Positions 52,308 through 59,439 of a DNA stretch of 64,000 nucleotides are shown here, piece by piece. How positions within the stretch are numbered: position 1 is the stretch's first letter; every line of letters begins with the position of its first letter. Source of the DNA: Arctic95D-9 sp035967665 (GTDB lineage: Bacteria; Verrucomicrobiota; Verrucomicrobiia; Verrucomicrobiales; DEV007). The stretch lies in assembly GCA_035967665.1 (NCBI GenBank), contig JAYWLB010000113.1, positions 186,001 through 250,000 of the forward strand, in the 5' to 3' direction. The notes below the pieces were generated by a model. It was given only the letters and a program-made list of their open reading frames with translations, did not search any database and was not told the DNA's origin. A program made the translations under genes and the position numbers.

Positions 52308-54239
52308 ATGATCACACCCAGCGAATCCAGCCCGTCCGAGCCGAAAACCGTTTCCGACGTTTTTCCCAACAGCAAACGCATCTATGTTAAGGGAACGATC
52401 CACCCTGATATTCGTGTCCCGCTTCGCGAAGTGTCATTGAGCGATACCAAGCACCCGAACGGTCGCGTTGAGCAGAATGAGCCGGTGAAAATCTACGACA
52501 CGAGCGGTCCCTGGGGCGACCCTGATTTCAAAGGGGATATTAAAAAAGGACTTCCTGCGATTCGACGCGACTGGATTCTCGCGCGGGGTGATGTGGAAAC
52601 CTACGAGGGCCGCGAAGAGAAGCCCGAGGACAACGGGTATCTCTCCGCCGAGCACGCTTCCCGCTACAACGAGAAAAAGGACGAGAAGAATCAGCTCAAA
52701 GAATACCCCGGATTGAAGCGCGAGCCGCTTCGCGCTTCCAAAGGGCATCCTGTAACCCAGATGTGGTATGCCAAACAGGGTATTATTACTCCGGAAATGG
52801 AATATATCGCAATCCGCGAAAACCTTGGGCGTGAGCAGGCTTTCAAGGCAGCAACCGATAGCGATGGCCCGCGCAACCTCATGAATTTTCAGCATCCGGG
52901 GAATTCCTTCGGAGCTTCGATTCCCGATTACATCACTCCTGAGTTTGTGCGTGACGAAGTCGCCCGCGGACGCGCCATCATCCCTTCGAACATCAACCAC
53001 CCCGAGAGTGAGCCGATGATCATCGGCCGTAACTTCCTTGTGAAGATCAACGCCAACATCGGTAACTCCGCAGTGGCTTCGACGATCGATGAGGAAGTCG
53101 AGAAAATGCAGTGGTCGACTCTCTGGGGCGGCGACACGGTGATGGATCTTTCCACCGGCAAGAACATCCACGCGACCCGCGAATGGATCATCCGCAACTC
53201 CCCTGTCCCCATTGGCACCGTTCCGATCTATCAGGCGCTCGAAAAAGTGAATGGACGTGTTGAGGACCTCTGCTGGGAAGTCTTCCGCGACACCCTTATC
53301 GAGCAGGCTGAACAGGGCGTTGATTACTTCACGATTCACGCCGGCGTGCTTCTTCGCTTTATCCCCATGACCGCGACCCGGACCACCGGAATCGTGAGCC
53401 GCGGCGGCTCGATCATGGCGAAGTGGTGTCTCTCACATCACAAAGAGAATTTCCTCTACACGCACTGGAGCGACATTTGCGACATTTGCGCCGCCTACGA
53501 CGTGAGTTTCTCCATCGGTGACGGCCTCCGTCCCGGTTCCATTGCCGACGCAAACGACCGCGCCCAGTTCGGCGAGCTCGAAGTGCAGGGCGAACTCACC
53601 GAAATCGCCTGGTCCAAAGGCGTGCAGGTCATGAACGAAGGCCCCGGTCACGTTCCCATGCACATGATTGAGGAGAATATGCAAAAGCAGATTGAATGGT
53701 GCCACGAGGCCCCCTTCTACACGCTTGGGCCGCTAACGACTGACATCGCTCCCGGATACGATCACATCACCAGCGGCATCGGTGCTGCCATGATCGGTTG
53801 GTATGGATGCGCGATGCTCTGCTACGTGACCCCGAAAGAGCACCTCGGCCTTCCCAACCGTGAGGACGTCCGCGATGGTGTCGTCACTTACAAGATCGCA
53901 GCACACGCTGCCGACTTGGCAAAAGGTCACCCCGCAGCGCAGGAGCGTGACAATGCTCTCAGTAAATCCCGTTTTGAGTTCCGCTGGGAAGATCAGTTCA
54001 ATCTTTCGCTCGATCCCACGAAGGCGCGTGATTTCCACGACGAAACCCTTCCCCAGGACGGCGCCAAGACAGCGCACTTCTGCTCCATGTGCGGACCGAC
54101 ATTCTGCTCCATGAAGATTTCCGAAGAAGTCCGCGAGTATGCCGCCAAAGAAGGCCTTTCCGAGGAGGAAGCCCTGGAAAAAGGGATGCAGGAGAAAGCG
54201 GACGAGTTCGCCGAAAAAGGCGCTGAGATCTACTCCTAG
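52308..54239 (+). CDS. thiC: Phosphomethylpyrimidine synthase ThiC
   Basis: ThiC rearranges aminoimidazole ribotide into HMP-phosphate for thiamine synthesis. At 643 residues it matches the full-length type with the N-terminal domain (SKRIYVKGTIHPDIRVPLREV). The core holds NINHPESEPMIIGRNFLVKI, RGGSIMAKWCL, and NEGPGHVPMHMIEENM. The C-terminal cluster motif is CSMCGPTFC, a non-canonical radical-SAM site. A TPP riboswitch precedes it. A Cys-rich protein and a ferredoxin follow closely. Confidence 0.97.
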   Translation: MITPSESSPSEPKTVSDVFPNSKRIYVKGTIHPDIRVPLREVSLSDTKHPNGRVEQNEPVKIYDTSGPWGDPDFKGDIKKGLPAIRRDWILARGDVETYEGREEKPEDNGYLSAEHASRYNEKKDEKNQLKEYPGLKREPLRASKGHPVTQMWYAKQGIITPEMEYIAIRENLGREQAFKAATDSDGPRNLMNFQHPGNSFGASIPDYITPEFVRDEVARGRAIIPSNINHPESEPMIIGRNFLVKINANIGNSAVASTIDEEVEKMQWSTLWGGDTVMDLSTGKNIHATREWIIRNSPVPIGTVPIYQALEKVNGRVEDLCWEVFRDTLIEQAEQGVDYFTIHAGVLLRFIPMTATRTTGIVSRGGSIMAKWCLSHHKENFLYTHWSDICDICAAYDVSFSIGDGLRPGSIADANDRAQFGELEVQGELTEIAWSKGVQVMNEGPGHVPMHMIEENMQKQIEWCHEAPFYTLGPLTTDIAPGYDHITSGIGAAMIGWYGCAMLCYVTPKEHLGLPNREDVRDGVVTYKIAAHAADLAKGHPAAQERDNALSKSRFEFRWEDQFNLSLDPTKARDFHDETLPQDGAKTAHFCSMCGPTFCSMKISEEVREYAAKEGLSEEEALEKGMQEKADEFAEKGAEIYS

Positions 54240-54263
54240 TCGGCAACCGAACCTGCGAACAAT

Positions 54264-54614
54264 TTGAGTGACCAGCCCCCACGCATTCTCTACTGTCGGT
54301 GCGCCTTTGCAGGTGTCGTGCCCGGCGACGTCAAAGACGAAGTCCTCAATCGACTCTGCGAATCGGGTGCCTCCTTTGAGACCGTCTCGGACCTCTGTGA
54401 GATGTCGGCGCGGAAGGATCCGAGGCTCAAACAGATATTCGAAGGAGATGCACCGATTAAAATTGCAGCCTGCTATCCCCGCGCGGTAAAGTGGCTTTGT
54501 CACAACGCCGGGATCACTTTTCCCGAAGATGATTCAGTCGAAGTGCTGAATATGCGTGAGGAGACAGCCGAAGCAATTGCGGATAAGCTTCTCAAAAATT
54601 CCGAGGAATCATGA
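54264..54614 (+). CDS. Small cysteine-rich protein of unknown function
   Basis: A TTG start at 54264 gives 116 residues; no in-frame ATG exists near it, so the start is inferred. Cys occurs in LYCRCAFAGV, RLCESG, LCEMS, AACYP and LCHNAG, which could bind metal or an Fe-S cluster. The order is not a standard ferredoxin motif. Its stop overlaps the ATG of the ferredoxin gene by ATGA, so the pair is translationally coupled, and it begins 24 bases after thiC. The function is unknown; an electron-transfer role with its neighbour is a guess. Confidence 0.65.
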   Translation: MSDQPPRILYCRCAFAGVVPGDVKDEVLNRLCESGASFETVSDLCEMSARKDPRLKQIFEGDAPIKIAACYPRAVKWLCHNAGITFPEDDSVEVLNMREETAEAIADKLLKNSEES

Positions 54615-55483
54615 AAAACGAAGTCAATTCTCTGCAGGTCATCATTTACGAAGGCTCCGGAGCGTCACCCTGGACTTCTGAAGATCGCGCCTCGGTTACG
54701 ATGACTCTGCTCGATCAGGGATACTCTGTTCTGCGGGTCTCTGACAAGGCGCATCAGGCCAGCCTGACGCAGTTTGACCAGTCTATTCCCGTGATCGTCC
54801 TCGGTCAGTTTACGGGAACACCACCGACGGTCGTTGACGAATCGGGCGACATCAAAATTACGACCCGTGATACGAGCGGGCTCGCGACGGACGCCGTCAC
54901 CGCTCTCGTTTCCGAAATTCGGGACGAGATGAATGTAGGTCTCAACCAGCCCAACGTGAACGGTGCCTGGAAGCCCTGGTTTCCGGTGATCGATTACGAC
55001 CGGTGCACCAACTGCATGCAGTGCCTCAGCTTTTGTCTCTTCGACGTCTACGGTGTCGATGATGAGAAACAGATCCAGGTGCAGAACAACGACAATTGCA
55101 AAACGAACTGCCCCGCCTGCTCCCGCGTCTGTCCCGAGGTCGCGATCATGTTTCCGAAATATGCATCGGGTCCGATCAATGGCGAACAGGTCAATCAGGC
55201 CGATCTTGAGCGTGAGAGCATGAAGGTCGACATCACCTCCCTCCTCGGTGGCGATATCTACTCGAGTCTCAAAACGCGAAGCGAGAAAGCGAAGTCGCGT
55301 TTCTCGAAGGAGCGCAGCCCTGACAAAGCACTCGGAGAGCGGAAGCGCTGCCTCACGAAGCTTCAGCAATCCGGAATCATTCCCGCCGAAGTCCTCGCCG
55401 AGCTCGATCTCGAATCACTCCCCTCACCTGAGGAAATTCAGCGGAAGGCAAAAGAGCTTTCCGAATTGCGGGGCGAATCGTAG
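54611..55483 (+). CDS. Ferredoxin-like protein with two [4Fe-4S] motifs
   Basis: Residues 1-115 form an alpha/beta domain reminiscent of glutaredoxin or thioredoxin folds (VIIYEGSGASPW, SIPVIVLGQF) without a CxxC. Then come two cluster motifs: Cys132-135-138-142 (CxxCxxCxxxC) and Cys163-167-170-174 (CxxxCxxCxxxC). A charged helical C-terminus follows to residue 290. Such 2[4Fe-4S] domains carry low-potential electrons. Coupled translation with the Cys-rich protein and proximity to ThiC, which needs one-electron reduction, suggest a dedicated donor, but this is inference. Confidence 0.8.
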   Translation: MKNEVNSLQVIIYEGSGASPWTSEDRASVTMTLLDQGYSVLRVSDKAHQASLTQFDQSIPVIVLGQFTGTPPTVVDESGDIKITTRDTSGLATDAVTALVSEIRDEMNVGLNQPNVNGAWKPWFPVIDYDRCTNCMQCLSFCLFDVYGVDDEKQIQVQNNDNCKTNCPACSRVCPEVAIMFPKYASGPINGEQVNQADLERESMKVDITSLLGGDIYSSLKTRSEKAKSRFSKERSPDKALGERKRCLTKLQQSGIIPAEVLAELDLESLPSPEEIQRKAKELSELRGES

Positions 55484-55487
55484 AAAG

Positions 55488-55521
55488 TGCAGCGCGGGAC
55501 GGAATCGTTCCGCCACCTGCA
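55488..55521. terminator. Possible terminator hairpin between convergent genes
   Basis: TGCAG (55488-55492) pairs with CTGCA (55517-55521), and inside it CGGAA (55500-55504) pairs with TTCCG (55508-55512) over a TCG loop, separated by an internal loop. It lies just after the ferredoxin stop and before the end of the convergent DUF2200 gene. No T-run follows, so this is tentative. Confidence 0.3.
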
Positions 55522-55566
55522 GGCAGCGCCCCTTTCGCAACAGAGTGGGAGGTTCGCATTGTGCGA

Positions 55567-55974
55567 TCATTTTGAATCAGTGCGTCGAGGCGATCGGTGT
55601 TTATCCGCCGGTATGGCGTCGGTGTCGCTCCGTAGAATTTTACCCATCTCTTTTCCTTTCGCCAACTCGTCGATCTGCTTGTCCAGAAATCTGATCTTCT
55701 GCATCAACGGATCCTCAACCTCCTCTACCCGCACCCCGCAAACGACACCCTTTATTAGAGCGCTATTCGGATTGAAAGCGGGTGCCCCTTCAAAGAACGC
55801 TTCCACGTCAGCATCCAATTCGATCTGTTCATTCAAACCATCCTTATCATAGCCGGTCAGCCAGCAGATGATCACGTCCACTTCTTCTTTTGTGCGGCCC
55901 TTGCGCTCCGCCTTGCCGACGTAGCAAGGGTAGAGCTTTGCAAACTTCATTCTGAATATTGGATGGTCTGACAT
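55567..55974 (-). CDS. DUF2200 protein
   Basis: The 135 residues match the small DUF2200 family: FAKLYPCYVGKAERKGRTKEEVDVIICWLTGYD near the N-terminus and FNPNSALIKGVVCGVRVEEVEDPLMQKIRFLDKQIDELAKGK later. The family is cytoplasmic and without known function. The C-terminal 20 residues are poorly conserved and charged. The gene is convergent with the ferredoxin and stands alone; no operon partner is visible. Confidence 0.87.
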   Translation of the reverse strand: MSDHPIFRMKFAKLYPCYVGKAERKGRTKEEVDVIICWLTGYDKDGLNEQIELDADVEAFFEGAPAFNPNSALIKGVVCGVRVEEVEDPLMQKIRFLDKQIDELAKGKEMGKILRSDTDAIPADKHRSPRRTDSK

Positions 55975-56105
55975 CTGGGACGGGGGCTATTGGTCTTGCG
56001 AAGGTAACTTTGAATAGCGTTCGAGGATAGGCTGTCCGATTTGATAGCGAAACGTCGCGTGCTATGCCGGGCAGGAGGTTGTTGTCCGCGCTTCACGCTG
56101 TATCG

Positions 56106-56522
56106 CTACTCGTGTTCTGCCGGTGCGGCTGACTTCCACCAAATAAACAGCCCCATCGCGATCAACCCGATATTCTGCGCGATCTTGACGGGGTAGTTCA
56201 TTTCCCCGGTGCCGCCGAAGCAGCCGCAGCTGATGTCGAGCCCCCTTACCCAGGCGGTGACAATCAAAAGCGTGAAGACAGCGATCATTCCCGTGATGAG
56301 AAAGCTCGCGCTTTTCGCAAAGCGGTCCCACATCACGGCGATGCCGGAAATGACTTCGAGCCAGGGAAGGTAAAGGGCAACCGCGACGGCATAAGGATCG
56401 CCTATGATCTCAAAGTTCCGAACCGCATCGGCAAACCCGATCGGGTCTTTGATTTTCGCGATCCCGCTCCAGATAAAGAGCGCTCCGAAAACGAGTCTGA
56501 GAACGAAGACGAGGGTTTTCAT
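56106..56522 (-). CDS. DoxX/MauE-type membrane protein
   Basis: The 138 residues form four membrane helices. The start VLRLVFGALFIWSGIAKIKDP is typical of DoxX/MauE, and the loop DISCGCFGG between helices 3 and 4 is typical of MauE-like proteins linked to disulfide or thiol chemistry. Its ATG overlaps the stop of glcF (ATGA), so it is translated with the glycolate oxidase subunits. It may help maturation or electron transfer at the membrane; this is inferred from context only. Confidence 0.85.
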   Translation of the reverse strand: MKTLVFVLRLVFGALFIWSGIAKIKDPIGFADAVRNFEIIGDPYAVAVALYLPWLEVISGIAVMWDRFAKSASFLITGMIAVFTLLIVTAWVRGLDISCGCFGGTGEMNYPVKIAQNIGLIAMGLFIWWKSAAPAEHE

Positions 56523-57835
56523 TCCGCTGCCCTTTCTTTCCGGTAGGCTTCTGCCAGCAGGCTCACAGGGTGTCGCACCTCGGCTCGGTCACCGAGTCCG
56601 TTCTGAATCTGGAGGTGACAGCCGGGGTTGGCGGTCGCGACGAGGGTGGCTCCGGTCTTTTCGATGCAGGCGACTTTTTCCTCCTGCAGTTTACCGGCCT
56701 GCTCGGGCTGGGTGATGTTGTAAATGCCGGCGCTGCCGCAGCAATGCGTCGCATTTTCCAGTTCCACCATCTGAAGTCCGGGAATCGCATTGAGAATCGA
56801 TCTCGGTTGGCTCGAAATACCCTGACCGTGACAGAGGTGACAGGCTTCGTGATAGGTCGTGCGGATCGAGTCAGATGTATCCCCTTCCGGTTTTCTGAAT
56901 CCGATTTCGACGAGCCATTCGGAGATGTCCCGCACTTTGCTGTCCCATTGGCGGGCTTTATCGAGGTAGGCTTCGTCGTGTTTCAGAATCCCGCTGAAAT
57001 GCTTGAGGTGGGAGCCGCAGCCCGCTGCATTGGTAATGATGGCGTCGAGCGAATCGAGATCGAAGAGGTCAATCATGTGTCTTGCCTGCACCGCGGCCTG
57101 CTCAAGGTCGCCGTTGTGGGCGTGGAGGGACCCACAGCAGCCCTGCGATCGCGGGGTGACGACTTCACAGTTGTTTGCGAGCAAAACATCGACGGTGTCG
57201 CGATTGGTATGGGAAAAGACGAGATCCTGGACGCAGCCGGTGAGCATCCCGACACGGTGCTTTTTCGTTTTGGCAGGCTCGACTTCCCCTATCAGTGCGT
57301 CGGAAAAACGGCGTTGCACGATCGGTGTGGTCGGTTCGAGCTCTCTTAGATTTTTCGGGAGGAGCCGAAGCAGGCCGCTCGCCCTGACAAGTCGACAGAG
57401 TCCGCTCGCCTGGTAGAGCCAGAGGGCGCGTCCAACGAGCCTGAGCTTCCACTGCGCGGCAAAGAGCTGCTTCAGCGCGAGCCAGCGCCAGAAGCGGCGT
57501 TCGGGATGAAAAAGGACGTCGGCTTCCTCGATTTCGGCCCGGGCGTTTTCGAAGAGGACCGGGTAGTCGACTCCGGCGGGACAGGCCGTGGTGCAGGCGA
57601 GACAGCCGAGGCAGTAATACATTTCTTCGCCGAAGGCCTTCGTCACTTCGAGGTCGCCGTCGGCGATGGAGCGCATCAGGGCGATGCGGCCGCGCGGGCT
57701 GTTACGCTCCTCCCGCGTCTCGAGGTAGGTGGGGCAGCTAGGGAGACACATCCCGCAGTGCATGCATTGCTGGACCACAGAGTAGTCGAGGTCGCTCATG
57801 TACTTGAGCGGTCGCGTCGTCGTTGGATCGCTCAT
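56519..57835 (-). CDS. glcF: Glycolate oxidase iron-sulfur subunit
   Basis: Two [4Fe-4S] ferredoxin motifs lie near the N-terminus: CMHCGMCLPSCP (Cys24-27-30-34) and CLGCLACTTACP (Cys75-78-81-85). Two CCG domains follow, seen as GCCGSLHAH and HCCGSAGIY. GlcF takes electrons from the flavin of GlcD and passes them to the respiratory chain. Its ATG overlaps the glcD stop (ATGA) and its stop overlaps the MauE-like gene, so the three form one operon. Confidence 0.93.
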   Translation of the reverse strand: MSDPTTTRPLKYMSDLDYSVVQQCMHCGMCLPSCPTYLETREERNSPRGRIALMRSIADGDLEVTKAFGEEMYYCLGCLACTTACPAGVDYPVLFENARAEIEEADVLFHPERRFWRWLALKQLFAAQWKLRLVGRALWLYQASGLCRLVRASGLLRLLPKNLRELEPTTPIVQRRFSDALIGEVEPAKTKKHRVGMLTGCVQDLVFSHTNRDTVDVLLANNCEVVTPRSQGCCGSLHAHNGDLEQAAVQARHMIDLFDLDSLDAIITNAAGCGSHLKHFSGILKHDEAYLDKARQWDSKVRDISEWLVEIGFRKPEGDTSDSIRTTYHEACHLCHGQGISSQPRSILNAIPGLQMVELENATHCCGSAGIYNITQPEQAGKLQEEKVACIEKTGATLVATANPGCHLQIQNGLGDRAEVRHPVSLLAEAYRKERAAE

Positions 57836-59253
57836 GAATCGGTGCTGTCGAGATCGAAGATTTTACCCGGATTGAGCAGCGCGGCCGGATCGATCGCAAG
57901 TTTGATCTGCTTCAGGAGTGGGTAGCTGGCGTCGGCAAACTGCTCGTGGAGAAATGGCTTTTTCGCGAGACCAACGCCGTGTTCGCCGGTGATGGTGCCG
58001 CCGAGTTCGATTGTTTTTGTGAAAATCTCGGCGAGGGCTTCTTCGACCCGCTCCATTTCTTCATGATCGGTTTCGTCTGTGAGAATCGTCGGGTGGACAT
58101 TGCCGTCTCCGAAGTGGCCAAAGGTGGCGACTTCGAGATTGTGTCTCTTCCCGACCTCTTCGACAAATTCCACGATCTCGACAAGTCGGCTCCGGGGAAC
58201 AGTGACGTCTTCCAGAATGGTGGTGGGTCGAATTCGTGCGAGCGCGGAGAAGGCGGTCCGGCGGGCTGAAGCGAGTCGCGTCGCATGAGCATCGTCTTCG
58301 GCCTGTTCGACTTCGATGGCCCCGTTTTCCCGGGCTATCGCCGCCATCGCAGCGACTTCATCCTCAACGACGCTGACGGGGCCGTCAGTTTCCATGAGCA
58401 CGACCGCGGCCGCTTCGGTTGGAAGGCCGACTTTGGCGTAGTCTTCAACACTGGCACAGGTCTTTTTGTCGAGAAACTCGAGAGTGCAGGGAATGATCTG
58501 CTTTTCGATGATGTCAGAGACGGTTTTTGCGGCGGCGGCCATCGAATCAAAAGACGCAAGCAGGGTTCGCCGGGCCACCGGCCTTGGAACCAGCTTGAGA
58601 AGCACCTTGGTGATGATCCCGAGGGTTCCTTCGGAGCCAATGAAAAGATCTTTGAGCGAGTAGCCGGCGACATCCTTAACGCATTTGGAACCGAGCCAGG
58701 CAACTTCACCGTTGGCGAGGACGACTTCCATGCCCATGACGTAGTCCCGTGTCACTCCGTATTTGAGCCCCCGAAGTCCACCGGAGTTGTTCGCGACGTT
58801 CCCCCCTATCGTCGAAATCTTCATCGAGCCGGGATCGGGTGGGTAAAAAAGCCCGTGCGGGGTCGCGGCGTCATCGATTGCCTTGGTGATGACGCCGGTT
58901 TCGCAGAGAACAGTGAGGTTCGCGGTGTCGAGCTCGAGGATCCTGTTTAAGTGTACGAGGCAGAGGATGATTCCCCCGTCGACGGGAACGCTGCCACCGG
59001 AAAGGCCTGTCCCGGAGCCGCGCGTTACAATGGGGATTCCGCGGGAGGCGGCGAGCTTGACGATTGCGGCGACGGCATCTGTGTTCCGTGGCAGAACGAC
59101 ACAGCTGGCTTTCGCCTTGAGGGCGGCGGTTCCGTCAAACCCGTAGGGAATGAGATCTTCGGGGTTTGTGAGGACATTCTCCGCACCTACGATTTCGCTG
59201 AGGGACTCGACTATTGCAGAGTCAATTGGGTCTGATTTTGGCGGGGACTTCAT
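57832..59253 (-). CDS. glcD: Glycolate oxidase FAD-binding subunit
   Basis: The ATG at 59253 is preferred; an in-frame start at 59298 would add 15 residues. The FAD_binding_4 domain has TRGSGTGLSGGSVPVDGGIIL and PPDPGSMKISTIGGNVANNSGG. The C-terminal FAD-oxidase domain carries VEEVGKRHNLEVATFGHFGDGNVHPTI and TGEHGVGLAKK. The enzyme oxidises glycolate or D-lactate to the keto acid. The substrate call rests on its pairing with glcF, since D-lactate enzymes look similar. It heads a coupled operon with glcF and a MauE-like gene. Confidence 0.92.
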   Translation of the reverse strand: MKSPPKSDPIDSAIVESLSEIVGAENVLTNPEDLIPYGFDGTAALKAKASCVVLPRNTDAVAAIVKLAASRGIPIVTRGSGTGLSGGSVPVDGGIILCLVHLNRILELDTANLTVLCETGVITKAIDDAATPHGLFYPPDPGSMKISTIGGNVANNSGGLRGLKYGVTRDYVMGMEVVLANGEVAWLGSKCVKDVAGYSLKDLFIGSEGTLGIITKVLLKLVPRPVARRTLLASFDSMAAAAKTVSDIIEKQIIPCTLEFLDKKTCASVEDYAKVGLPTEAAAVVLMETDGPVSVVEDEVAAMAAIARENGAIEVEQAEDDAHATRLASARRTAFSALARIRPTTILEDVTVPRSRLVEIVEFVEEVGKRHNLEVATFGHFGDGNVHPTILTDETDHEEMERVEEALAEIFTKTIELGGTITGEHGVGLAKKPFLHEQFADASYPLLKQIKLAIDPAALLNPGKIFDLDSTDS

Positions 59254-59439
59254 TCTGATGCGCTTGCTTAGAAATAACTCGATGGCGGAATGAATCACAA
59301 GTCCGCAGAGAGGTCTTTTTCTTAATCAGTGAATGATTGCGCCACGCTCCTTACGATGAACTCGTTCCCTGAAGGGTCGCTGGCCATCCCTCCAATGCGC
59401 TATAGCGTCGGAACTTCTTCAGGCTTACTCTGCTGCAAC

